Positions 56,753 through 64,000 of a DNA stretch of 64,000 nt are shown one piece after another. The stretch comes from Cyanobium sp. CH-040 (GTDB taxonomy: Bacteria > Cyanobacteriota > Cyanobacteriia > PCC-6307 > Cyanobiaceae). The DNA lies in assembly GCF_024346135.1 (NCBI RefSeq), contig NZ_JAGQCJ010000014.1, positions 1 to 64,000 of the forward strand, read 5' to 3'. Below the pieces are notes generated by a model that was not told the origin of the DNA, did no database searches, and was given only the letters and a program-made list of their open reading frames with translations. A program made the position numbers and the translations under genes. Each line of letters begins with the position of its first letter. The stretch's first letter is position 1.

Positions 56753-57801
56753 ACCGCGTTCTCCGAGTGGGCACTCTGGTGGGGCTGAGCCTCTGCCTGG
56801 CTCTCGAGCCACTGCCGCTGATGGCCGGCTCCGGTCCTGGAGCCGGTACTGCCGTTCTCTCTGAAGACCTGCTGCTGGCCCGTCGGGGTGGCGGCGGCGG
56901 TGGCGGTGGCCGCGGTGGCGGTGGCGGCCGTAGCTACGGCCGCAGCACTGGCGGCAGCCGCAGCTCCTCCGGCCGCACCGGCTTCGGCAACTACAGCAAT
57001 GGCGGCAGCGCCTTCCGGGGCAGCAGCAAGCCCGCCGGTGGCTTCAGCAGCGGCAGCAAGAAGGCGACCTCCTCCGGCAGCCGGCAGGTCCAGGGTGGCC
57101 AGGGCTCCGGCAACCGACAGCAGAACGCCTCCTCCCGTCAGCAGGGACGTCAGGACCTGGCCGGAGACCGCCAGGGTCAGCGCTCCGACCGACAGGGCCA
57201 GCGCACCGACCAACGCAGCGATCGGCAGGGTCAGCGTGCCGACCAGCGCGGCGATCGCCAGGGTGAACGCACCGACCGCACCGAGATCCGCCAGGAGAAC
57301 CGCACGGACCGCTCCAGGAACCGCCAGGACGAGCGCAGCGACCGCGTCTCCGACCGCACCGACCTGCGCCGCGACCGCTCCGACAACCGCTGGGACAACT
57401 ACTGGTCGGGCTGGGCCCGGCCGGGCTGGGGCTATGCCCGCCCCTGGAACTACGGCTGGTATGGCGGCTGGAGTTCTCCCCCCTGGGGCTGGTGGGGCGC
57501 CAGCGCCGCGGCCTGGGGCGTCACCGCGCTCACCACCGCCGCGATCATCGACGCTGCCGTGGATGACGCCATCACCGATCAGGTCACCTACATCGCGGTG
57601 CCCAACACCAGCTATGAGCTCTACTACCCGAGCGTGGAACCCGCCGGCAGCCAGGGGGTGACCTTCGTGGTGAATACCGACACCGGCACGGTGGAGATGA
57701 GGGCGGATTGTCAGCAGGGAACCCTCGACGGACGGACACCCCGGACGTCTGAGGAGGCGGAGCTGCTCAATGCGGCCTGTGTCGTGGCCTACGGGGATTG
57801 A
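56749..57801 (+). CDS. Secreted repetitive Asp-Arg-Gln-rich protein
   Basis: A 350-residue protein. A hydrophobic signal-like segment opens it ('GTLVGLSLCLALEPLPLMAG'). Residues 45-65 are Gly/Arg-rich, 65-130 Ser/Gly-rich. About residues 135-220 are built from degenerate repeats of DRQGQR/DQRSDRQG/DERSDR units, then comes a Trp/Gly/Tyr-rich stretch ('WGYARPWNYGWYGGW') and a short globular end with two Cys ('ADCQQGT', 'NAACVVAY'). Similar low-complexity proteins are found in cyanobacterial envelopes, with roles unknown. It is coupled to the secreted protein gene before it. Confidence 0.7.
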   Translation: MNRVLRVGTLVGLSLCLALEPLPLMAGSGPGAGTAVLSEDLLLARRGGGGGGGGRGGGGGRSYGRSTGGSRSSSGRTGFGNYSNGGSAFRGSSKPAGGFSSGSKKATSSGSRQVQGGQGSGNRQQNASSRQQGRQDLAGDRQGQRSDRQGQRTDQRSDRQGQRADQRGDRQGERTDRTEIRQENRTDRSRNRQDERSDRVSDRTDLRRDRSDNRWDNYWSGWARPGWGYARPWNYGWYGGWSSPPWGWWGASAAAWGVTALTTAAIIDAAVDDAITDQVTYIAVPNTSYELYYPSVEPAGSQGVTFVVNTDTGTVEMRADCQQGTLDGRTPRTSEEAELLNAACVVAYGD

Positions 57802-57917
57802 AGACTCACGGCCATCGACACGGTCTCTGGGGAGCATCCCTTCATTCCATTCAGCAACACCGGATCGGGCCCACCTGCCGCGGTTCCTAATCTCAGGTTT
57901 CGCCGCAGAGGGTTGCG

Positions 57918-60900
57918 TTGAGCGTTTCCGATCGGTTCATCCGCAATCCGGTGCTCACCACGGTGTGCTCGCTGCTGATCCTGCTGATCGGTGGCGTGGC
58001 AATCCCGCTGCTGCCGCTGGAGAAGCTGCCCCAGCTGGCACCCACCCAGATCCAGGTCACCGCCACCAACATCGGTGCCGACGCCCGCACCACCTTCGAC
58101 ACCACCACGCGGACGCTGGAGAAGGAGATCAACGGTGTGGAGGATATGAAATACATCGCCTCCAACACCTCCTCGGATGGCATCAGCAATATCAACGTCT
58201 TCTTCCCCGTCGATGTTGACCGCAACATCGCCCAGGTCAACGTTCAGAACCGGGTCGCGCAGGCCGAACCCACCCTGCCGGAGGTGGTGAAGCAGACCGG
58301 GGTGACCGTGAAGGCCGCCTCGCCGAGCATCCTGGTGGCCTACGGCTTCTACGCCGACACCGGAGCCGACGGCGAACCCCTCTACGACCAGCTGTTCCTC
58401 AGCAACTTCGTCGATCAGAACCTGATCGACGAGATCCGGCGCGTGCCGGGCGTGGGCGACGTGAAGATCATCGGCGAACGCCGCTTCGCCATGCGCATCT
58501 GGCTCGATCCGGCGCGACTGGCCAGCGCCGGGCTGACGCCGATGGACGTGCAGCGCGCCCTGCTGGACCAGAACATCCAGGCCGGGGCCGGCCGTCTCGG
58601 GCAGGAGCCGAGTCCTGCGGGGCAGGAGGTGGCCATCCCCCTGGTGACGCAGAGCCGGTTCCGGAGCGTGGCCGACGCGGAGAACCTGGTGCTCAAGGTG
58701 GGTGACGACGGCACCCTCGTGAAGGTGAGCGATGTGGGCCGGGTGGAGCTGGGCGCAGAGAACTACGACGTCGACACCAGTCAGAGCGGACAGCCCTCCT
58801 CCTCCCTGTTCGTGTATCAGCTGCCCGGTGCCAATGCCCTCGACACGGGCAATCGGGTGAAGGCCAGGATCGAGGAGCTCTCGCAGACCTTTCCCGTCGG
58901 TCTGCGCTACGAGATTCCCTACGACTCCACGCTGTTCGTCACCACCTCCCTGGCGGATGTGACGGGGAACCTCCGCGATGCCATCATCATGGCCGTGCTC
59001 ACCATCCTGCTGTTTCTGCAGGATTGGCGCTCCACCATCGTGCCGGCCCTGGCGATGCCGGTGGCGATGGTGGGCGCCATGGCGGTGGTGCTGGGCCTGG
59101 GCTTCAGCATCAACCAGCTCACCATGTTCGGCATCATCCTGGCGATCGGTACCGTGACCGACGATGCCGTGGTGATCGTGCAGGCGATCAAGGCCAAGCT
59201 CAGCCAGGGCATGAAGCCCCTGCAGGCGGCCCTGGATTCGATGAACGAGCTGGCCTCGCCCACGATCACGGCAGCCCTGGTGCAGCTGGCGGTGTTCATC
59301 CCGGTGTGCTTCTTCCCCGGCACTACCGGCATCGTCTACCGCCAGTTCGCCGTCACCCTTGCGGCGGCGATCGTGTTCTCCACCTTCAACGCGCTCACCT
59401 TCTCGCCCACCCTCAGCGCCCTGTTCCTGCGGCCCGAGGGGGCCAGACCCGATGGGGTACAGCGGCTGCTGAATGCCGGGCTGGGCTGGCTGTTCGGGGG
59501 CTTCAATCGCCTCTTCGGCGGGCTGGTGGCCTGGTATGGCCGCACGATCGAGCAGCTGGTGCGCCTGCGCTATGTGGTGTTCGCCATCTTCGTGGCCGGT
59601 CTTTTGGCCACCTACCTGATGCTTACGATCGTGCCCACGGGGTTCATTCCCGACGAGGATCAGGGCCTGATGATCATCCAGGGTGAGTCCCCACCCACGG
59701 CGTCCCTGCCCTACACCCAGCGGCAGGTGGCGCAGGTGACGGAGATCCTCAGGGATTACCCCGACATTGAGAGTTTTCTGGGGGCAGCCGGCTACGGACT
59801 GGAGGGGAATGCCTACAACAAATATCTCTTCTTCATCCGCCTCAAGCCCTGGGATCAGCGGGCCAATGCCGACCAGTCGGTGTTCAGCCTGCTGCAGTCG
59901 ATCAACGCCCGGCTGCGCGCCGAGGTGAGCGGCTCCCTCGCCTTCGCGGCCAACATCCCGCCGGTGGACGGGGTGGGGGCCACCGGCGGCTTCGAGTTCC
60001 ATCTGCAGAACCGCGGCGGCCAGCCGATGGATGTGCTGATCGACAACGCCCAGGCCCTGATCGCCGCCAGCGTGGAGCGGCCGGAGCTGGGCCGGGTGAC
60101 CACCACCTTCACACCGGCCACCGAGCAGATGTCGATCACCCTGGATCGGGATCTGGCGAAGGCGCTGGATGTGGACGTGCAGGAGACCTTCGGCACCCTG
60201 CAGGCCTACCTGGGGGGAACCTATGTGAACGACTTCATCCTCGGCGCCGATCAGTACCGCGTCTACGTGCAGGCCGAAGCCGAGGAACGCCGACAGCCGG
60301 GTGACATCGGCGCCTTCTTCGTGCGCTCCCGCAGCGGTGATCTGGTGCAGCTGCAGACCCTGCTCAGCACCGAACCCTTCATAGCTCCGCCCACGATCAC
60401 CGCCTTCAACGTCTACGAATCGATCAAGATCCAGGGCGTGCCTGCTCCGGGCTACAGCTCCGGCCAGGCTCTCGCCGCCATGGAGGAACTGGCCGCCGCC
60501 ACCCTCGACCCCGGCTTCGGCTACGAGTGGGCCGGCCTTTCGCTGGAGGAAAGGAGCGCCGGTGGCGCCACCACGGCGATCTTCGCCCTGGCCTTCGTGC
60601 TGGTGTTCCTGGTGATGTCGGCCCAGTACGGCAGCTACGTGGACCCGATGATCATCCTGCTCACCGTGCCCCTGGCCACGCTCGGGGCCATGGTGGCGAT
60701 CTGGGGCCGCGCCACCCTGCTCCAGGCCGGCGGCTTCTGGCCCGTGATCAGCAACGACATCTTTGCCCAGGTGGGCCTGCTGATGCTGATTGGCATGGCC
60801 AGCAAGAACGCGATCCTGATCGTGGAGCAGGCCAACGAATACCTGTCGCTGGGCATGAGCCTCTCCCAGGCGGCGATCAACGCCGCCAAGGTGCGCTTCC

Positions 60901-61136
60901 AGCCGATCGTGATGACCGCCGCCTCCGGCCTGGTGGGCTACATCCCGCTGATGACCGCCTCCGGGGCCGGTGCCATCAGCCGCTGGTCGATCGGCACCGT
61001 GAGCTTCGGCGGCTACCTGGTGGCCACGGTGCTCAGCCTGGGGGTGGCACCGGTGATCTACGTCATCATCAAGGGGCTGGAACGCCGCTACCTCAGCGAC
61101 GAGGCACCGATGGACAGCAGCATCGAGCCGGCCTGA
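57918..61136 (+). CDS. RND-family multidrug-type efflux pump, inner-membrane permease
   Basis: A 1072-residue AcrB-type transporter, full length for the HAE1 subfamily. It starts at a TTG with 'MSVSDRFIRNPVLTTVCSLL' and has two repeats of one plus five membrane helices around large periplasmic loops. Helix 4 carries the proton-relay Asp-Asp in 'TVTDDAVVIVQAI', and the late 'GMASKNAILIVEQANEYLSL' is a signature of the family. 'VEDMKYIASNTSSDG' marks the porter domain. It would work with one of the two adaptors (40432 or 61954); the latter is nearby but convergent. Confidence 0.93.
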   Translation: MSVSDRFIRNPVLTTVCSLLILLIGGVAIPLLPLEKLPQLAPTQIQVTATNIGADARTTFDTTTRTLEKEINGVEDMKYIASNTSSDGISNINVFFPVDVDRNIAQVNVQNRVAQAEPTLPEVVKQTGVTVKAASPSILVAYGFYADTGADGEPLYDQLFLSNFVDQNLIDEIRRVPGVGDVKIIGERRFAMRIWLDPARLASAGLTPMDVQRALLDQNIQAGAGRLGQEPSPAGQEVAIPLVTQSRFRSVADAENLVLKVGDDGTLVKVSDVGRVELGAENYDVDTSQSGQPSSSLFVYQLPGANALDTGNRVKARIEELSQTFPVGLRYEIPYDSTLFVTTSLADVTGNLRDAIIMAVLTILLFLQDWRSTIVPALAMPVAMVGAMAVVLGLGFSINQLTMFGIILAIGTVTDDAVVIVQAIKAKLSQGMKPLQAALDSMNELASPTITAALVQLAVFIPVCFFPGTTGIVYRQFAVTLAAAIVFSTFNALTFSPTLSALFLRPEGARPDGVQRLLNAGLGWLFGGFNRLFGGLVAWYGRTIEQLVRLRYVVFAIFVAGLLATYLMLTIVPTGFIPDEDQGLMIIQGESPPTASLPYTQRQVAQVTEILRDYPDIESFLGAAGYGLEGNAYNKYLFFIRLKPWDQRANADQSVFSLLQSINARLRAEVSGSLAFAANIPPVDGVGATGGFEFHLQNRGGQPMDVLIDNAQALIAASVERPELGRVTTTFTPATEQMSITLDRDLAKALDVDVQETFGTLQAYLGGTYVNDFILGADQYRVYVQAEAEERRQPGDIGAFFVRSRSGDLVQLQTLLSTEPFIAPPTITAFNVYESIKIQGVPAPGYSSGQALAAMEELAAATLDPGFGYEWAGLSLEERSAGGATTAIFALAFVLVFLVMSAQYGSYVDPMIILLTVPLATLGAMVAIWGRATLLQAGGFWPVISNDIFAQVGLLMLIGMASKNAILIVEQANEYLSLGMSLSQAAINAAKVRFQPIVMTAASGLVGYIPLMTASGAGAISRWSIGTVSFGGYLVATVLSLGVAPVIYVIIKGLERRYLSDEAPMDSSIEPA

Positions 61137-61137
61137 G

Positions 61138-61419
61138 ATGAACCGGGCCAACCGCCAGCGCCTGTTCGCCGCCGTGATCGGGGCCGTGCTCGGTGCCGGG
61201 CTGGGGCGCTCGATCGAGCCTCTGGCGCAGGACCCGGCAGGTCGGGAGCGCTTCCGCAGCCCGGTGTACCAGCGTCTCTACCGGGCCTATCCCCGTGTGG
61301 GAGCCGGAATCGGTGCCCTGGTGGGGGCCGGCTTCGCCACGATCGCCCAGGCCCAGCGGCGCCGCCTCAGGCGGCGAACACCTCGATCAGACGGGCCATC
61401 AACAGGTTCGCGGCCTTGA
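61138..61419 (+). CDS. Small hypothetical protein with glycine-zipper helices
   Basis: A 93-residue protein with two hydrophobic glycine-rich helices ('FAAVIGAVLGAGLGRSI', 'GAGIGALVGAGFATIAQ') and a basic tail. The ATG lies 1 bp after the stop of the RND pump, so it is likely translated with it. Its last 53 bp overlap the convergent GUN4-domain gene. No family name is offered. Confidence 0.55.
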   Translation: MNRANRQRLFAAVIGAVLGAGLGRSIEPLAQDPAGRERFRSPVYQRLYRAYPRVGAGIGALVGAGFATIAQAQRRRLRRRTPRSDGPSTGSRP

Positions 61420-61957
61420 GGCCGTAGTCGCTGGCCCAGCAGCGCAGGGGCAGATGGCCAGGGGGCGCCAGTCCCTGCTCATCGAGGGCCGCGGCCACCG
61501 GCACCGTGAGCTCCTCGGGCAGCGCGAACCCCACCCCCGCAACCGTCGGCCAGGCCACCCTGCGCGTGAACTGCTCGAACAGGGCCGTGTCCTGGGCGAT
61601 CAGCGTGTCGCGGCTGCCGCCCAGCTCGCGGTACAGCCGCTGCTGCACGGCGAAACCCTGCCGGCCCTCGCTGCTGGTCTGCCAAAGCCCATCGATGATC
61701 GCCAGCATCGCCGCCGGACAGCGCTCCAGGGATTCCGGACTGACATCGCCGTCCCGGTCCATCAGCTGGTCGAGCAGCAGCCGGGCCGTCTCCCGGTCGG
61801 CGGCGTCGAGATCGCCGGCCGCCAGCAGATCCCGCAGGCGTGAGTAGCGCTGCACGTCACCCACCAGCAGCAGGGTTCCCCGCAGCTGCCCGAGCTCGGC
61901 CTCCAGCTCCGCCACCCTCTGCTCAAGCTGCAGCACGCGTTGGTCGAGATCGCTCAT
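61367..61957 (-). CDS. GUN4-domain protein
   Basis: A 196-residue protein. An N-terminal coiled coil ('DQRVLQLEQRVAELEAELGQ') precedes a GUN4-type domain: 'YSRLRDLLAAGDLDAADRET' with the usual 'LLLDQLM', and later 'FALQ'-like and 'CWASDYGLKAANLLMARLIE' segments. GUN4 proteins bind porphyrins and stimulate magnesium chelatase, but domain paralogs without that role exist in cyanobacteria. It overlaps the adaptor gene upstream by 4 bp (ATGA), so it is coupled to an RND component, an odd partner. Confidence 0.72.
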   Translation of the reverse strand: MSDLDQRVLQLEQRVAELEAELGQLRGTLLLVGDVQRYSRLRDLLAAGDLDAADRETARLLLDQLMDRDGDVSPESLERCPAAMLAIIDGLWQTSSEGRQGFAVQQRLYRELGGSRDTLIAQDTALFEQFTRRVAWPTVAGVGFALPEELTVPVAAALDEQGLAPPGHLPLRCWASDYGLKAANLLMARLIEVFAA

Positions 61958-63075
61958 GGCACGGTCACCGGGGTGCCGTGGCGCAGGCTGAACAGGTTGC
62001 TCACGATCACCGACTGGCCGGCCTGAAGGCCCTGGATCACCGGATAGCGGTTGTCCTGCAGCGGTCCGAGGGTCACTGGCAGCTTGAGCGCGAAGCGGGT
62101 ATCGGGCGGCAGCGCCCGCAGCGGCTCCAGGGGCACGTTGCCGGGCTGGGCTTCCAGCTCCTGCAGGCTGCCCACCACGAACACGAACGTCTGCCCGCTG
62201 GTGCGCGTGACCGCCACGGCCGGCACCGCCAGCTGGGACACGGAATCGATCACCAGACGGGTGCGCACCCGCTCGCCGTTGCGGAAGCGGCCGTCGGCAT
62301 TGTCCAGCTCGGCCTTGGCCAGGAACGACTGGGTGGCGTCGTTGACGCGGGGGTCGATCGACACCACCCGCCCCTCCACGACACCGTTGCCGCTGGGGGG
62401 ATTGACGAGCACGGGCTGGCCGGGACGCACCCGCTGGCCGAAGCGGGATGGCACGTCCACCCGGGCCAGCAGCCGGGTGGTGCGCTGGATGGTGGTGAAG
62501 GGCGTGCCGGCGCGGATCACGTCGCCCGGCTTCACCGCCACATCGCTCACCACCCCATCGATCGGCGCCCGCAGATCCTTGTAGGCCAGATCGGCCTGTT
62601 TGGCCTTCAGAGCCGCCTCCGCCGCCAGGAAGTTCTGGCGCAGGGCATCGCGCTGGATCGGGCTGGCCGCACCCTGCTGGGCCAGGAAGTCGAAGCGCTG
62701 GAAGTTGAGCCGGCTCTCATCCCGCTGGCCTTCCAGGGCCTTCACCTCCTCGCGCAGCTGGGTCTGATCGAGCACCACCAACAGCTGACCGGCACGCACC
62801 GCATCGCCCTGGCGGATGCGCAGGCTCTCGATGCGACCACCCGCCTGGGCCGCCAGGTTCACCTCCTCCGGGGCCTCCAGGGTGCTGATGGTGGTGATCT
62901 CCTCGGGAAAGGGGTGCATGATCACCGCGTCCGCCGTCACGGCCAGCGGCTTGGGCAGGGGGGTGGTGTCCGTAGGGGCGCAGCCGGCCGAGCTGACGGC
63001 CAGGCCGAGCAGCAGTGAACCCCAGGCCGACCACGCCCTGGGAGGGACTGCCGCTCCGGGGAGAGAACTGCGCAA
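61954..63075 (-). CDS. RND efflux membrane-fusion (periplasmic adaptor) lipoprotein, second paralog
   Basis: A 373-residue adaptor with a signal peptide ending in 'LGLAVSSAGC', a lipobox-like site. The lipoyl-like halves are 'VNLAAQAGGRIESLRIRQGD' and 'AYKDLRAPIDGVVSDVAVKP', with an alpha-hairpin between them ('NFLAAEAALKAKQADLAYKD'). The C-terminal 'DNRYPVIQGLQAGQSVIVSN' and 'LFSLRHGTPVTVP' match the adaptor at 40432. It is the likelier partner of the pump at 57918 by position, though on the other strand. It is the first gene of a pair with the GUN4-domain gene. Confidence 0.88.
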   Translation of the reverse strand: MRSSLPGAAVPPRAWSAWGSLLLGLAVSSAGCAPTDTTPLPKPLAVTADAVIMHPFPEEITTISTLEAPEEVNLAAQAGGRIESLRIRQGDAVRAGQLLVVLDQTQLREEVKALEGQRDESRLNFQRFDFLAQQGAASPIQRDALRQNFLAAEAALKAKQADLAYKDLRAPIDGVVSDVAVKPGDVIRAGTPFTTIQRTTRLLARVDVPSRFGQRVRPGQPVLVNPPSGNGVVEGRVVSIDPRVNDATQSFLAKAELDNADGRFRNGERVRTRLVIDSVSQLAVPAVAVTRTSGQTFVFVVGSLQELEAQPGNVPLEPLRALPPDTRFALKLPVTLGPLQDNRYPVIQGLQAGQSVIVSNLFSLRHGTPVTVP

Positions 63076-63133
63076 GTGCCGCCGCCTGCAGATGGGTTCA
63101 TTGTCCCGCCGGGAAGGGGCGGACTCCAGCCCG

Positions 63134-64000
63134 CTAGGGGGGAGCGATGGAAATGGATGCAGAGCAGCCTGAACTGCGGGCGCTGAAGGCGGCGATGGCG
63201 CTGGGCAGGGTCGGGAAGAACCGCTCCGGACCCAGGCGCTCGACGATGCCGGCCCGCTCCAGCAGGGCGTAGAGGTCCTGCTTCACGCGCGCCATGGCGA
63301 AGGTGATGTCGCGCTTGCGGAGTTCCACGGCGAAGTCCCGCAGGGCATCGGCGGCCGTGATGTCGATCTCGGCAATCGCTTCGGCGTTGAGCACGAACCA
63401 CTCCACCGGCGTCTGTTCCGCGGCAATCGCCTCGAGGGCCCGCCGCCGGAAGTTCTCGGCATTGGCGAAGCACAGCGGCGCGTCGTAGCGGTAGATCACC
63501 AGCCCCGGCACGGTGGTGGCCCCCTTCCAGTCGTTCACATCGTGGAGGCCGGCCAGGTTCGGCGCCGACCCCAGCACCGCATCGTGGGGGCGCATCAGGC
63601 GGGCGAGCAGATCCAGCATCGACAGCGCCACCGCCAGCCCCACGCCGATCAGGAGGTTGGTGGCCAGCACGCCGAACAGGGTGATCAGCGCCAGGTGGAA
63701 TTCACTGCGCTTGAACTGCCGCAGCCGGCGGAACTCCGGCACGTCGATCAGGCGCAGCGCCGCGTAGATCACGATCGCCCCCAGGGCCGCCTTGGGAAAC
63801 AGCGCCAGCACGGGCCTGAGGAACAGCAGCACGCTGATCACCACCGCGAAGGCCACCAGCGAGAACAGCTGAGAGCGGCTGCCGAGGGAATCGCCGATCG
63901 CCGTGCGGCTGCCGCTGCTGCTCACGGGAAACCCCTGCACCAGGCCACTGCCCAGATTCACCGTGCCCAGCGCCAGCAGCTCCTGGTTGGCATCGATGCG
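63134..64000 (-). CDS. SulP-family inorganic anion transporter with STAS domain, 5' end beyond the window
   Basis: The C-terminal 289 residues of a SulP-type anion transporter (sulfate or bicarbonate class). Membrane segments such as 'VAFAVVISVLLFLRPVLALF' and 'GVLATNLLIGVGLAVALSML' precede a cytoplasmic STAS domain ('VPGLVIYRYDAPLCFANAEN', 'AIAEIDITAADALRDFAVEL'). The frame continues unbroken to position 64000 ('RIDANQELLALGTVNLGSG'), so the start is outside the window. The segment 'GFPVSSSGSRTAIGDSLGSR' resembles cyanobacterial BicA-like and other SulP transporters. The transported ion cannot be told from this part. Confidence 0.9.
   Translation of the reverse strand, partial: RIDANQELLALGTVNLGSGLVQGFPVSSSGSRTAIGDSLGSRSQLFSLVAFAVVISVLLFLRPVLALFPKAALGAIVIYAALRLIDVPEFRRLRQFKRSEFHLALITLFGVLATNLLIGVGLAVALSMLDLLARLMRPHDAVLGSAPNLAGLHDVNDWKGATTVPGLVIYRYDAPLCFANAENFRRRALEAIAAEQTPVEWFVLNAEAIAEIDITAADALRDFAVELRKRDITFAMARVKQDLYALLERAGIVERLGPERFFPTLPSAIAAFSARSSGCSASISIAPP

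Noticed and set aside
56880-57400. Repetitive sequence considered as a CRISPR array
   Set aside because: The repeats are short, degenerate and in frame within a coding gene, with no spacers. No other array-like pattern was seen in the window.
57789-61151. 1120-codon minus-strand open frame
   Set aside because: It is fully antisense to the RND pump gene, is His/Gly/Gln-rich with no motif, and is a shadow of a strongly supported gene.

Overview
The window looks like the chromosome of a high-GC picocyanobacterium of the Synechococcus/Cyanobium type. The evidence is a light-independent protochlorophyllide reductase set (chlN, chlB, chlL), a GUN4-domain protein, a cyAbrB-type regulator, a DUF2811 protein and a tRNA-Pro gene of cyanobacterial form. 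No rRNA genes or CRISPR arrays were seen. All family names come from reading motifs by eye; no search was run.

Positions 1-19500 are an accessory island. It opens with a type I restriction-modification operon on the minus strand: hsdM, hsdS, a DUF4268 nuclease-like gene and hsdR, each overlapping the next by 4 bp. The operon is broken because an IS3-like element cuts hsdR after codon 514. Divergent to it is a 954-residue primase-polymerase/zinc-finger/RecA-like helicase gene. Its 3' end carries eight copies of a TTTCCGAAAA-type motif bracketed by an inverted repeat, which is a candidate replication origin. A short tyrosine recombinase follows. Next come insertion-sequence debris (an IS5-like element with three in-frame amber codons, an IS1595-like remnant, an IS1182-like remnant, an orphan IS5 end and one intact IS5-like element) and a few low-GC orphan genes. 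The island ends with an excisionase-like HTH gene and a second tyrosine integrase next to tRNA-Pro(UGG).

Positions 19578-24060 are a decaying stretch. Several broken genes lie there (a frameshifted unknown, a CopD-like fragment, a MarC-like pseudogene and others) among a few intact small genes (a Nudix hydrolase, an isoprenylcysteine-methyltransferase-like protein).

Positions 24064-31161 are ordinary high-GC housekeeping-type genes: HIT protein, alpha/beta hydrolase, Zn/Cd-type P-type ATPase, DUF2811, transglutaminase-like protein and glutamine amidotransferase. Positions 31273-37502 form a visibly lower-GC cassette: a membrane class III nucleotide cyclase, two paralogous metallo-beta-lactamase-fold hydrolases and a GH13 amylase with a starch-binding domain. 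This looks like a transferred cyclic-nucleotide/glucan unit.

Positions 37840-64000 are dense core-like genes: cyAbrB, an Rrf2 regulator, a CPA2 antiporter, two RND membrane-fusion proteins and one RND pump, a GAF/HD-GYP phosphodiesterase, two potassium channels, a DUF2126 protein, chlN-chlB-chlL, an APH/kinase fusion, a short-chain dehydrogenase, secreted proteins, a GUN4 protein and the start-truncated end of a SulP transporter at the window edge.
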